64,000 bases of DNA. It comes from Phenylobacterium sp. GTDB taxonomy: Bacteria; Pseudomonadota; Alphaproteobacteria; Caulobacterales; Caulobacteraceae. This document shows, one piece after another, positions 1 through 10,009 of this stretch (the stretch's first letter is position 1; each line of letters begins with the position of its first letter). Location of the stretch: contig NZ_JAUYAW010000046.1 of assembly GCF_030693405.1 (NCBI RefSeq), positions 1-64,000 on the forward strand, read 5' to 3'. The notes below the pieces were generated by a model. That model searched no databases and had not been told where the DNA came from. It saw only the letters and a program-made list of their open reading frames with translations. Made by a program: the position numbers and the translations under genes.

Positions 1-282
1 GGGCGATATCCCCATAGCCGCGTCCAGCATCACCAGCGCTCCGCCAGCTGACCGCGGCTTCCTCCCCTGAAGGCTTCCGGACGCCGGCCCGCAGCCGGAC
101 CCATCAGCATGCGCTGGGGCCGGCATCCGAAACCCTCAACAGTTCCGGACTCTACCTGGCGGCCCACATCCGGGCATTCGAGACCATGCGTACAGTCGCG
201 TTGGCGCCGGTGAGCGACAGACTAATTTACCCCCTGTGGCGACGGCGAAGCCTGTTGTCGGGCTGCACTCTCCGGGGTCCGG

Positions 283-609
283 CTACCAACGAATGGGCCA
301 CAGGCGCCAGTTGCGGGGATTGTATTTCCTGCTGTTGCGGATGCCGGTTGGGTCAAAACGGGTCTTCATTCCAAGGCAGACCGCCACCAGGAAGAAGGTG
401 GCCACGCCCAGTCGCACCAATTCTCCAGCCCTGCCCTCGGGTCCGACGACTAGCAGACATGTTGTAATGAGGTGGAAGCCGCCAGCCGCCAGGATCGAGC
501 GCCATCTGAAGCCAAACCCGAGTACCGCGAGCACTAGAGCCGCTACAACTCCAATCGCGAACGACCAGGGTGGCCCGATGAGGAAGGAGTCAGAGGAGCA
601 CGGTGCCAT
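283..609 (-). CDS. Hypothetical small membrane protein
   Basis: 108-aa ORF with hydrophobic segments (FAIGVVAALVLAVLGFGF, LVRLGVATFFLVAVCLGM); no recognised family; region is gene-poor. Confidence 0.3.
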   Translation of the reverse strand: MAPCSSDSFLIGPPWSFAIGVVAALVLAVLGFGFRWRSILAAGGFHLITTCLLVVGPEGRAGELVRLGVATFFLVAVCLGMKTRFDPTGIRNSRKYNPRNWRLWPIRW

Positions 610-904
610 GTCTCGTGCAGTAGCATGGCCCTACTAACATTGGCTTTTCATCCCACGGCTGAGCCGGGCTCTCCCAGAGCGGGGTGGCTAGCTTACGCGG
701 CGGCATCGGGGCTGCGCCAGGAGCTGGCCTTGGGGAGTTGGCAGAATGCGGACATTCCGCGGCCCAGACGGATGTGCGGTTGCCGGCCCGCTGGCCACGG
801 CCGAGTCCGCCCCCGCGCTGACTTCCGGGCAGTCGGCTTTTCGGCAGGCAGCTATGCGGCCTCCGAGGCTATGCGGAGATGAGGTGGGTTGCTAGGTTTT
901 CGCA

Positions 905-1315
905 GTGGAAGTAACCGAAGCAAATCTCAGCGACGTTGACGCCGCCGGCGCGCTTTGGGAGCGCTGCGGCCTTGCTCGCCCGTCGAGTGACCCTGGCGAA
1001 GACTTCCGCCGGTGCGTCGGCTCGCCCAACGCAGCTGTGCTGATCGGACGCTTAGATGGCGTGCTCGTGGCGACGGTGATGGTGGGCTTCGATGGTCATC
1101 GTGCTTGGGTGTACTTTCTGGCCATCGAGCCGACATTCAGGCGCCAAGGCTTGGCAAAGACCATGATGAGCGCAGCCGAACAGTGGGCTCGGGCGCGGGG
1201 GGCACCGAGGCTCAATCTCATGGTCCGAGAGTCGAATGCTGCAGCTTTGAGCCTCTACGAGGAGTTGGGCATGGAGCGTCAGCCGGTGCTCGTCATCGGA
1301 AAGGCACTCAACTAA
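905..1315 (+). CDS. GNAT family N-acetyltransferase
   Basis: GNAT acetyl-CoA binding pattern (YFLAIEPTFRRQGLAKTMMSAAEQWARARGAPRLNLMVRESNAAALSLYEELGME). Confidence 0.85.
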   Translation: MEVTEANLSDVDAAGALWERCGLARPSSDPGEDFRRCVGSPNAAVLIGRLDGVLVATVMVGFDGHRAWVYFLAIEPTFRRQGLAKTMMSAAEQWARARGAPRLNLMVRESNAAALSLYEELGMERQPVLVIGKALN

Positions 1316-1586
1316 CCCTGTGCGCGGCAGGGGCGATCGATGTCAGATTGGCGCCAGTTCCGGACCCAGGCCCGCGGCCGATATTCTGACATTGGCTGAA
1401 CCGCCAGCTCCGGCCGCAGTTTGCGGGCATAACGCAATTACTGGCTTTAGTCGGGGGCACAGGGCGTATCTGGTCGAAGTCCCTGGCCGGCCAGTCGTGA
1501 TGGCTCGAGAAAATAGCGCAGGACCGCGCGCTGCTTAGGACTGATCAAGCATCGACCCCCAGTTTCATCACCGTGACGGTGTCTCG

Positions 1587-2312
1587 TTAGACATCTGGCC
1601 AGAACCCGCGGTTGCTAAGTCTCTTCAGCAGCCTCGCTTTTGCCTCAGCCTGCTCCGAACTGTACACCTGCCCCAATTCAACAATGTCGGTCAGATGTTG
1701 CAGGTTGTTATCATATCCGCGGTCGAGAATGTCTTGAACCACCTCAAATCGCGCAAGCGCCGCGGCAAAAGTCGCAATAGTGCGCCCCTCTTGCTCCTGA
1801 TTGATGTCGGCTCCTGCCTTTAGAAGTGTCTGATAGTTCTGCATGTCCTCATGCTCGATTCCGAATGCGAACGCCCGCATAAGCGGCGTCTCCGAACTCC
1901 CATCGCACGTCATGTTGGGATCTCCACCGTGCGCTAACAGGAGAGGAAGAATTTTTGGATTTGGATTCCTCGCTGCGACCCAAACTGCACCGCAATTCAG
2001 CCCGCCCGCAGCGTACTTGGCGTTAGGATCCGCCCCAGCACCGAGCAGCGCTTCCACGCCGCGCTCGTCACAGAATCTCATTGCCCAGAAGAGCGGCGGC
2101 AGCCCATTTCGCCCAAGTTCGTTTGGCTTCGCGCCCGCGGCCACCGCCTTGCCGACGGCTGCGCTATCTCCTCGACAGGCGGCCTCGATCAACGCTCGGC
2201 TTTCAGCTTTGTCGAAGTGGTTCCGAAGTGATCCTGATCGATCCGCACAACCGGCTGTTCCGAGGCCAATGACGACAGCGAGCGCCGTTGATAGTAGCTC
2301 GCGAGTGATCAT
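1587..2312 (-). CDS. Ankyrin-repeat lipoprotein
   Basis: N-terminal signal with lipobox-like GTAGC, then ankyrin-type repeats (ALLGAGADPNAKYAAGG, LLLAHGGDPNMTCDG, TLLKAGADINQEQEG); start taken at the MITREL methionine. Confidence 0.75.
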   Translation of the reverse strand: MITRELLSTALAVVIGLGTAGCADRSGSLRNHFDKAESRALIEAACRGDSAAVGKAVAAGAKPNELGRNGLPPLFWAMRFCDERGVEALLGAGADPNAKYAAGGLNCGAVWVAARNPNPKILPLLLAHGGDPNMTCDGSSETPLMRAFAFGIEHEDMQNYQTLLKAGADINQEQEGRTIATFAAALARFEVVQDILDRGYDNNLQHLTDIVELGQVYSSEQAEAKARLLKRLSNRGFWPDV

Positions 2313-2597
2313 GCCCCTCATCCCTTCCGGCTGTTCCTCGGCCCAGATCTAACCCCGGAAAACGAGATGGGTGGGCTAGAGCTTTCCCGCTTTGGATCTT
2401 GGCCGCGGAGACTGGAGCGACCATGCCCAAGGCGTCCGGTAAGCGTCCAGCCTCTTTCCGAAAGCAGACCTTCGGAAGGTCGCCTAGGAGCCCATCTCAG
2501 ACGCTCCGGCGCACCCACCCCCACCCTCGCCCTTGACCTCCCGCCTTCGCCCGCCTCTCTTCACGCCCAACAAGTGTTTGAAAGTGAGGAGGACGCC

Positions 2598-3377
2598 GTG
2601 GCCTATAAACCCTTCGACCTGACTGGAAAGGTGGCCCTGGTCACGGGCGGCAATGGCGGGATCGGCTTTGGCATGGTCGAGGCCATGGCGCAGGCCGGGG
2701 CCGATATCGTCATCTGGGGCTCCAATCCCGACAAGAACCGGGCGGCCGAAGAGAAGCTGAAGCCCACCGGCGTGCGGGTGCTGACCCAGGTGGTCAATGT
2801 GGCCGATGAGACCGCGGTGGCTGACGGCATGGAGGCCGCCGTGGCCAAGATGGGCGCGGTGCACACCGTGGTGGCCAATGCCGGCATCGGCGGCGGGGCG
2901 AAGTCGTTCTCGGAGTTTCCCACCGAGACCTATCGCAAGGTGCTGTCGGTCAATCTGGACGGGGTGTTCTTCACCTTCCGCGAGGCGTGCAAGCACATGG
3001 TCGCTAGGGGCGGGGACGGGCAGGGGGGCTCGCTGGTGGCGATCTCGTCCCTGTCGGCCCTGGACGGGGCGGCGCGCAACCAGGCCTATGCGGCCACCAA
3101 GGGCGCCCTGATCCCCATGGTCCGGGCCATCGCCGTGGAGCATGCGCGCTATGGGGTGCGGGCCAATGTGATCCTGCCCGGCTGGGTCGCCACCGACATG
3201 ACGGCCGCGGCCCAGGACAATGACAAGTTCAACGAGAACGTCATCAAGCGCGTGCCCATGCGCCGTTGGGGGGAGCCTGCGGACTTCGGCGGCATGGCGG
3301 TCTATCTGGCCTCGGACGCCTCGCGCTTCCACACCGGCGACTCCTTCCTGATCGACGGCGGCTACGGCGTCTTCTGA
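2598..3377 (+). CDS. SDR family NAD(P)-dependent oxidoreductase
   Basis: Rossmann TGGNGGIGFG, NAG, YAATKGA and DGGYG motifs; GTG start at 2598 preferred over the ORF-track start. Confidence 0.88.
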   Translation: MAYKPFDLTGKVALVTGGNGGIGFGMVEAMAQAGADIVIWGSNPDKNRAAEEKLKPTGVRVLTQVVNVADETAVADGMEAAVAKMGAVHTVVANAGIGGGAKSFSEFPTETYRKVLSVNLDGVFFTFREACKHMVARGGDGQGGSLVAISSLSALDGAARNQAYAATKGALIPMVRAIAVEHARYGVRANVILPGWVATDMTAAAQDNDKFNENVIKRVPMRRWGEPADFGGMAVYLASDASRFHTGDSFLIDGGYGVF

Positions 3378-3474
3378 TCGGGGGTCTTGGGCGTCCTGAC
3401 GCAGGGTCAGTGTTTGCGGGCGCGGTCGTCGGCGCCATGGTGGGGACAAAGAGAACACCACGGGAGACGACGCC

Positions 3475-4452
3475 ATGACCCTGCACACGCCGCTTTGCGA
3501 CCTGCTGGACGTCCAGCATCCGATCATGCAGGCCGGGATGGGCGGGGTCGCCTATGCCGAGCTGGTGGCTGCGGTCTGTGAGGCCGGCGGCTATGGGGTG
3601 CTGGGCATGGCCGGCCGCTCGCCGGACTTCATCCGCGAGGAGATGCGCAAGGTCCGCAAGCTGACCGACAAGCCGTTTGGCGTCGACCTGCTGGCCGCCT
3701 CGCCCGAGAGCCTGACGGCCTCGGTGGAGATCATCATCGAAGAGGGCGCCTCGTCCTTCATCGCGGGGCTGGGCGTGCCCATGCCGATCATGGAGAAGCT
3801 GAAGGCCGCGGGCCTCAAGGTCATGGTGGTCTGCGGGGCGGTGAAACATGCGGTCAAGGCCGAGCAGGCCGGCTGCGACGCCGTCATCTGCCAGGGCGGG
3901 GAAGGCGGCGGCCATACGGGCCTCGTCGGCACCCTGCCGCTGGTCTCCCAGGCCGTTGAGGCGGTGAAGATCCCCGTGGTCGCCGCCGGCGGCATTTCCG
4001 ATGGCCGGGGGCTGGCGGCGGCGCTGGCGCTGGGCGCGCAAGGGGTTTGGATCGGCACGCGGTTCATCGCCTCGACCGAGGCCCATGCGGGCCAGGCCTA
4101 TCGCGAGGCGGTGGTGGCCGCCCAGGACGTCGATACGGTGCGGACCCGCTGCTATTCGGGCAAGCCCATGCGGGTGATGAGCAACCCCTATGTGGCCGAT
4201 TGGGAGAGCCGGCCCCAGGAAATCCAGCCCTTCCCCCTGCAGGCCATGCACTCGACCCAGACCGGGGTCATGGGGGGCATCGGCGGCCAGATCGAGGGCC
4301 TGGACCCCGACCGCTCCTGCTTCGCCATGGGCCAGTCGGCGGGCGGCGTCCACGACATCAAGCCGGCCGCCCAGATCGTCGCCGAGATGGTCGCCGAGGC
4401 CGAGGCCGCCATCGACCGGATGGCGCGCTTGCGGGGTCTGGTCCCGGCCTGA
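3475..4452 (+). CDS. Nitronate monooxygenase / NAD(P)H-dependent flavin oxidoreductase
   Basis: HPIMQAGMGGVAYAELVAAV...QGGEGGGHTG...VVAAGGISDGRG...GAQGVWIGTRFIAS typical of the family. Confidence 0.88.
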   Translation: MTLHTPLCDLLDVQHPIMQAGMGGVAYAELVAAVCEAGGYGVLGMAGRSPDFIREEMRKVRKLTDKPFGVDLLAASPESLTASVEIIIEEGASSFIAGLGVPMPIMEKLKAAGLKVMVVCGAVKHAVKAEQAGCDAVICQGGEGGGHTGLVGTLPLVSQAVEAVKIPVVAAGGISDGRGLAAALALGAQGVWIGTRFIASTEAHAGQAYREAVVAAQDVDTVRTRCYSGKPMRVMSNPYVADWESRPQEIQPFPLQAMHSTQTGVMGGIGGQIEGLDPDRSCFAMGQSAGGVHDIKPAAQIVAEMVAEAEAAIDRMARLRGLVPA

Positions 4453-4474
4453 TGCGGCTTGGCGCGGCCTGGCG

Positions 4475-4969
4475 TCAGGGGGCGCCGAGGAAGCCTTCGG
4501 GGTCATTGGCGAGGCCCGCAAAGGCGCCCAGACAGCGCTGCCAGACGGCGACCTGGTCGCGCAGGTCGCCCTCGGTCTGGCTGTCGGCCAGCAGCAGGCC
4601 ATAGCGGATATCGGCCTGTTCGCCGCGCATCACGGTGCGGCAGAGGATGTCGCGGCTGTTGAAGGCGTTGAGGTGTTCCAGCGTCATCGCGCGCTTTTCG
4701 ACGCTGGCGGAGAAGCCGAGCGCGCGGCAGGCGCGTCCGGCCTCGTCACAGCCGATGAACTCGGCGCCGAAGATGCCGCCTGGCGTCACCACATTGAGGC
4801 GGACCTGGCCGCCGTCGCGGCCCTCCATCTCGCCCCGGGCGCCCATGCCGGCCAGGACGGCGATCAGGGTGCTGGGGTCGCGGGCCGGCGCCTGGGCCTG
4901 GGCCGCCCCGGCGGCGACGGTGAACGCCAGGCCGATGGCCAGGCTCTTGGCGAGGTGAAGTTGCAGCAT
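4475..4969 (-). CDS. Hypothetical secreted protein, possibly YbjN-like
   Basis: Signal peptide (LAIGLAFTVAAGAAQAQA) followed by a compact domain; family assignment tentative. Confidence 0.6.
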   Translation of the reverse strand: MLQLHLAKSLAIGLAFTVAAGAAQAQAPARDPSTLIAVLAGMGARGEMEGRDGGQVRLNVVTPGGIFGAEFIGCDEAGRACRALGFSASVEKRAMTLEHLNAFNSRDILCRTVMRGEQADIRYGLLLADSQTEGDLRDQVAVWQRCLGAFAGLANDPEGFLGAP

Positions 4970-5088
4970 GATCTCGTCCCCCAGAAGTGTCCCCTGATCC
5001 GCTAGCAGAAGCGCCCGGCCCGCGCGAGCTTTCGCCCCTCAGGGGCGCGCCCGTGACAAGCTCGGCCTCAGCCCCTTAGATTGCCGCC

Positions 5089-5541
5089 ATGCGTCCCGCC
5101 GCCCTGATCCTTGCTCTGTTCCTGTCGAGTCTGGCCCTGCCTGCTCAGGCGCAGGAGCGGACGCCGACGCAACGCCAGACCCTGGCGGACATCGCCTATG
5201 TGCTGGGCGAAAGCCATGCCCTGCGGCAGGCCTGCGAGGGCGCCTATGACCAGTACTGGCGCGATCGCATGATGGGGGTGACCGACACCGAGGCGCCGGA
5301 CGCGGCCCTGGATCGCCGGCTGAAGGAAGCCTTCAATTCCGGCTTCGCCAGCCGCCGGGCGGAGTTTCCTGAGTGCAGCCGCGCCAGCCGCATCGCCGAG
5401 GCCGCCGCCGCCCGCCGGGGCCAGGCTCTGGCCGCCAGCCTCGCCTCGGTCCGCCACCGGGTCGATCCCCGCGAGGCCGAGGCCCGGCGCAAGGCGCTGG
5501 AGATGGAGGCGATTGAGCAGGACCTGTCCCTGCGGCCGTGA
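5089..5541 (+). CDS. TIGR02301 family protein
   Basis: Signal peptide then LADIAYVLGESHALRQACEG...QYWRDRM...FNSGFASRR typical of this alphaproteobacterial family. Confidence 0.75.
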   Translation: MRPAALILALFLSSLALPAQAQERTPTQRQTLADIAYVLGESHALRQACEGAYDQYWRDRMMGVTDTEAPDAALDRRLKEAFNSGFASRRAEFPECSRASRIAEAAAARRGQALAASLASVRHRVDPREAEARRKALEMEAIEQDLSLRP

Positions 5542-5793
5542 TGGCCATCGGCTTCGCCCCTGGCGCGACCGACCTTGACAGGTGAGGTTCAGCTCCCAAT
5601 TTGGGCGCTGCGGGCCGGGCCCCTCTGACAGTCATGGTGACTGTGATGTCGGACCGCATCGAGGGTGCTCGATGCCTGGGCTCGGACCGATTTCTTCGCC
5701 ATATGCGTTGGATCGCGATGTCCGCCGCTCCGTCAGCGCGGGCGCCAGAATCGCAACGGGGCCTGTGGGCCCCCATGGAGACATGCGACCCCG

Positions 5794-6741
5794 ATGATAA
5801 TCGCCCTGCTCATTCTTGGCGGATTGATCCTGCTCGCCGTGGGCGGCGAGTCTCTGGTGAGGGGCGCCGTCGGCGTCGCCCGCACCCTGGGGGTGTCGCC
5901 CCTGCTGACCGGCCTGGTCATTGTCGGGTTCGGCACCTCGACCCCGGAGCTGGTCACCAGCCTGATGGCCGCGCTCCAGCATTCTCCCGGCATAGCCGTG
6001 GGCAACGTGGTCGGCTCAAATATCGCCAACATTCTGCTGATCCTGGGCGTAACCGCGGTCATCTCGCCGATCATGATCCGGCCGTCCGCCATCCGCCGCG
6101 ACATGATCGTGCTGGGCCTGTCGTCGGCCGCCGCCCTGCTGGCGGTGCTGGCCGGCTTCATCGACCGCTGGTTCGGCGGCCTGCTGGTCTTCGCGCTGAT
6201 CGCCTATGTGGCCTACGCCTATGTCCGCGAACGCGGCCGGATGGCGGCTGAGGATGCAGCCTCTGACGTCGCGCGTCCCAAGGCGGATCTCGTCACGGTC
6301 GGGAAGTTCCTCGCCATGTCGGTGGCGGGCATTGCGCTCACAGTCCTGGGCGCCCGCCTGTTGGTGTCCGGCGCCATCGACCTGGCCGAGGGCTTCGGGG
6401 TCTCCCAGACCATCATCGGCCTGACCATTGTCGCCGTCGGCACCTCGCTGCCGGAAATGGTGGCCTGTGTGATCGCCGCCCTTCGCCGCCATTCTGACGT
6501 GGCCGTGGGCAATGTGATCGGCTCGAACATCTACAACGTGCTCGGCGTGCTGGGCGTCACGGCGATCGTCTATCCGATCCGCATTCCGCCGGAGATCGCC
6601 AGCCTCGACATCTGGGTGCTGCTGGGCGCCACCGGCCTGCTGGCGGTGTTCCTGCGCACCGGCGGTGGCCTGCAGCGGCTGGAGGGCGTGGCCTTCCTGA
6701 TCGCCTATATCGCCTATGTGGGCGTGCTGGCCCTGGCCTGA
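5794..6741 (+). CDS. Calcium/sodium antiporter (CaCA family, YrbG-like)
   Basis: Duplicated alpha-repeats GFGTSTPELVTSLMAAL..GNVVGSNIANILLILG and AVGTSLPEMVACVIAAL..GNVIGSNIYNVLGVLG; start at MIIALLILGG. Confidence 0.9.
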   Translation: MIIALLILGGLILLAVGGESLVRGAVGVARTLGVSPLLTGLVIVGFGTSTPELVTSLMAALQHSPGIAVGNVVGSNIANILLILGVTAVISPIMIRPSAIRRDMIVLGLSSAAALLAVLAGFIDRWFGGLLVFALIAYVAYAYVRERGRMAAEDAASDVARPKADLVTVGKFLAMSVAGIALTVLGARLLVSGAIDLAEGFGVSQTIIGLTIVAVGTSLPEMVACVIAALRRHSDVAVGNVIGSNIYNVLGVLGVTAIVYPIRIPPEIASLDIWVLLGATGLLAVFLRTGGGLQRLEGVAFLIAYIAYVGVLALA

Positions 6742-6757
6742 CTTGAGGCCGGCCTGA

Positions 6758-7207
6758 TCAAACCCTGGCGGCCTGGGCCTCACGCAGGCCCTTGCCCGCC
6801 AGGGCGTCGGCCCGCTCGTTGAGGACGTGGCCGGCATGACCCTTGACCCAGCGCCAGTCCACCTGGTGGCGCAGGCGCGCCTCGTCCAGCCGCACCCAGA
6901 GGTCGGCGTTCTTCACAGGCGCCTTGGCGGCGGTCTTCCAGCCGCGGGCCTTCCAGCCGGGCAGCCACTCGGTGATGCCCTTCATCACGTACTGGCTATC
7001 AGTGTGCAGCTCCACATGGCAGGGACGATTGAGCGTCTCCAGGGCCTGGATGGCGGCCATCATCTCCATGCGGTTGTTGGTGGTCGCCGGCTCGCCGCCG
7101 CAGATCTCCTTTTCCTTGTCCCCAAAGATCAGGATGGCGCCCCAGCCGCCGGGGCCGGGATTGCCGCTGCAGGCGCCGTCAGTGAAGACCGTGACCTTGG
7201 GCGTCAC
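6758..7207 (-). CDS. rnhA: Ribonuclease HI
   Basis: [51 protein letters not shown]. Confidence 0.97.
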   Translation of the reverse strand: MTPKVTVFTDGACSGNPGPGGWGAILIFGDKEKEICGGEPATTNNRMEMMAAIQALETLNRPCHVELHTDSQYVMKGITEWLPGWKARGWKTAAKAPVKNADLWVRLDEARLRHQVDWRWVKGHAGHVLNERADALAGKGLREAQAARV

Positions 7208-8169
7208 GAGTCCGCCCCGAACAGGACGAGGTCAGCGGCGCTGCGATGGACCGCCAGCTTGCGTTCGTATTCCAGCGGGTCCTTGGGACGGACCAGGGCG
7301 CCCGCGGGCGTGGCCCCCCAGTCGTTCAGCCGGGTCAGGAAGAAGCGCATGGCCGCCCCGTGCGCCAGGATCGGCAGGGCGTCGCGTTCCGCATCGCTCA
7401 AGGGTCGGTGGGCCTCATAGCCCGCCACCAGGGCCCGGGCGCTGGTGATGTTGAAACTGCCGTCGGCCTCGAAGCACCAGGCGTTCAGGGCTACGGCGAT
7501 GTCGTAGGCGAGCGCATCCACGCAGGCGAAATAGAAGTCGATGGCCGCGGCGAACTGGTCGCCCTGGAAGAAGACGTTGTCCGGGAAATAGTCGGCGTGG
7601 ATGACGCCGCGGGGCAGATCAGCCGGCCAGTTGGCGGCCAGATGGTCCAGGTCGGCGGAGATGGTGGCCGCCAGCCCCGGCTTCAGGTCCTCGGCGGCGC
7701 CCTTCAGTCCGGCGAACAGCGGCGCCCAGGCCGCCTGTCCCAGATCATTGGCCCGGCCCATGGGGAAGCCCTCGGCCGCCAGATGCAGCCGCGCCAGGCC
7801 CTCGCCGGCCTGCCGGCAGTGGGTTGCGCTTGGCCGGCGGACCGACAGGCCCGACATGAAGCTGACGATGGCCGCAGGCTTGCCCCGCACGGTCTGGATC
7901 AGCTCGCCATCCCGGCCAGGCATGGGCGTGGCGCAGGGGTAGTCGTGATCGGCCAGCCAGCGCATCAGACCCAGGAAGAAGGGCAGATCCTCAGGGTCCA
8001 CCCGGCGCTCATAGATGGTCAGGATGAAGCGGCCGCGATCGGTCTCCAGCAGGAAGTTGGAGTTCTCCACGCCTTCGGCGATGCCCTTGAAGGTCTGCGC
8101 CTCCCCCAGGTCATAGCGGGCGAGCAGCTGCGCGAGCTCTTCATCGGAGATGTCGGTATAGACGGCCAT
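7204..8169 (-). CDS. thrB: Homoserine kinase (ThrB, APH-like type)
   Basis: [23 protein letters not shown]...[13 protein letters not shown]...[14 protein letters not shown]; 4-nt overlap with rnhA. Confidence 0.95.
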   Translation of the reverse strand: MAVYTDISDEELAQLLARYDLGEAQTFKGIAEGVENSNFLLETDRGRFILTIYERRVDPEDLPFFLGLMRWLADHDYPCATPMPGRDGELIQTVRGKPAAIVSFMSGLSVRRPSATHCRQAGEGLARLHLAAEGFPMGRANDLGQAAWAPLFAGLKGAAEDLKPGLAATISADLDHLAANWPADLPRGVIHADYFPDNVFFQGDQFAAAIDFYFACVDALAYDIAVALNAWCFEADGSFNITSARALVAGYEAHRPLSDAERDALPILAHGAAMRFFLTRLNDWGATPAGALVRPKDPLEYERKLAVHRSAADLVLFGADS

Positions 8170-8244
8170 GGGGCGGGCATGGGGGAGGCCGCTGGCGCGG
8201 TCAAGACGGCGGAGGGTGCGGTCTCGATTTTTAGCTGCGCGGGG

Positions 8245-9210
8245 CTAGGCGGATTCCGCCTCGGCCAACAGCCGGGGCAGCTTGAAGGTCACGGCCTCGC
8301 GGGCGGCTTCCTCCATTTCGATGGTCAGGTCGAAGCGTTCGGCCAGGCGGTCGATCACCCCCTGGACGAGGTCTTCAGGGGCCGAGGCCCCGGCGGTGAC
8401 TCCTACCGTGCGGACCCCCTCAAGCCAGGCAAAGTCCAGGGCCTGGGCGTCGTCGATCAGGTGGGCGGGGCAGCCGGCCCGGGCGCCGACCTCGGCCAGG
8501 CGCACCGAGTTGGAGGAATTGGCCGAGCCGATCACCAGCAGGAGATCAGCCCGGGTCGAGACCGACTTCACCGCCTCCTGGCGGTTGGTGGTGGCGTAGC
8601 AGATGTCCTCCTTGTGGGGGGCGGCCATCAGGGGAAAGCGGGCGCGCAGGGCGCCGACGATGCCGGCCGTATCATCCACCGACAGGGTCGTCTGGGTGGC
8701 GAAGGCCAGATTGGCCGGGTCCTTGGGGGTGAAGGCCTGGGCGTCCTCCACAGTCTCGATCAGGGTGACCGCGCCATCGGGCAGCTGACCCATGGTGCCG
8801 ATGACCTCGGGGTGGCCGGCGTGGCCGATCAGCACGATCTCCTTGCCGGCCTCATAGTGGCGCTGGGCCTCCACATGGACCTTGGAGACCAGGGGGCAGG
8901 TGGCGTCGAGATAGAGCATCTGCCGACGGCCGGCCTCGGCTGGCACCGACTTGGGCACCCCGTGGGCCGAGAAGACGACGGGACGGTCGTCAGGGCATTC
9001 GTCCAGTTCCTCGACGAAGATGGCGCCCATGGCCCGCAGCCGGTCGACCACATGGCGGTTATGGACGATCTCGTGGCGGACATAGACCGGCGCCCCGAAT
9101 TTCTCGATCGCCCGCTCGACGATCTGGATGGCCCGGTCGACGCCGGCGCAGAACCCCCGGGGGGCGGCCAGCAGGACGGTGAGGGGCGGGCGGGCGGGGG
9201 CGATGCTCAT
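8245..9210 (-). CDS. ispH: 4-hydroxy-3-methylbut-2-enyl diphosphate reductase
   Basis: [67 protein letters not shown]; start at MSIAPARP. Confidence 0.96.
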   Translation of the reverse strand: MSIAPARPPLTVLLAAPRGFCAGVDRAIQIVERAIEKFGAPVYVRHEIVHNRHVVDRLRAMGAIFVEELDECPDDRPVVFSAHGVPKSVPAEAGRRQMLYLDATCPLVSKVHVEAQRHYEAGKEIVLIGHAGHPEVIGTMGQLPDGAVTLIETVEDAQAFTPKDPANLAFATQTTLSVDDTAGIVGALRARFPLMAAPHKEDICYATTNRQEAVKSVSTRADLLLVIGSANSSNSVRLAEVGARAGCPAHLIDDAQALDFAWLEGVRTVGVTAGASAPEDLVQGVIDRLAERFDLTIEMEEAAREAVTFKLPRLLAEAESA

Positions 9211-9328
9211 GGGGCGAAATCTAAGGGTTCTGGCCCCACGCCGCCAGCCGCGTTGCGGCCTCAATCGAGAACCATTAGTAGAGGCATCTCATGCGCGGTC
9301 CCACCGCGCCGACAGAGTTGGACGTTTT

Positions 9329-10009
9329 ATGCGCCGTTCCCTGCTATCGGTCCTCGCCCTGGCGCTCGCCGTCACCTCGTTCCCCCTGGAGAGCGCGGCT
9401 CAGAACCGACGCGGCCAGGAGGCCGACGGCCAGGCGCAGGCTTCGGATCGCCGCCGCCGCGAATCCGAATGGGGCGACCGTCAGGCCCCCCTGCCGCAGC
9501 TGCGCAACGCCGGCCCGTGCCCCTTCGCCAAGGTGCTCTATGACGCCGGCCGCTATGTGGAGTTCGAGGGCGGGCGTGAGGCCTCGGCCGCCGTGGGCTT
9601 TTCCGGTGAAATCCAGGGGGTTTCCGCCGGTTGTTCCTATGAGGACGATGAGCCGATCCAGGTGGCCATGGAGGTCCTGTTCGAGCTGGGCCGTGGGCCG
9701 GCCGCCCAAGGGGCGCAGAAGACCTATCGCTACTGGGTGGCCGTGACCAAGCGCAACGACGCGGTCATCGCCAAAGAGTATTTCGACCTGCCTGTCACCT
9801 TCGCGCCTGGCGCTGACCGCACCTATTCGCGCCAGATGATCGAGGGGATCGTCATTCCCCGCGCGCAGCTGACCACCAGCGGGGCCAATTTCGAGATCCT
9901 GATCGGCTTCGACGTGACGCCGCAGATGGCCGAGTTCAACCGCGCCGGTAAGCGCTTCCGTATCGACGTTGTCAGCGGCGCCGCTGGGACCGCCCAAGCC
10001 AGCCAATGA
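9329..10009 (+). CDS. Hypothetical secreted protein
   Basis: [25 protein letters not shown] signal; 4-nt ATGA overlap with argS. Confidence 0.7.
   Translation: MRRSLLSVLALALAVTSFPLESAAQNRRGQEADGQAQASDRRRRESEWGDRQAPLPQLRNAGPCPFAKVLYDAGRYVEFEGGREASAAVGFSGEIQGVSAGCSYEDDEPIQVAMEVLFELGRGPAAQGAQKTYRYWVAVTKRNDAVIAKEYFDLPVTFAPGADRTYSRQMIEGIVIPRAQLTTSGANFEILIGFDVTPQMAEFNRAGKRFRIDVVSGAAGTAQASQ

Noticed and set aside
3244-4602. 452-aa - strand ORF
   Set aside because: Antisense to the nitronate monooxygenase gene; shadow ORF.
7246-9543. 765-aa + strand ORF
   Set aside because: Runs antisense to thrB and ispH, which have clear family motifs; composition is typical of a GC-rich shadow ORF.
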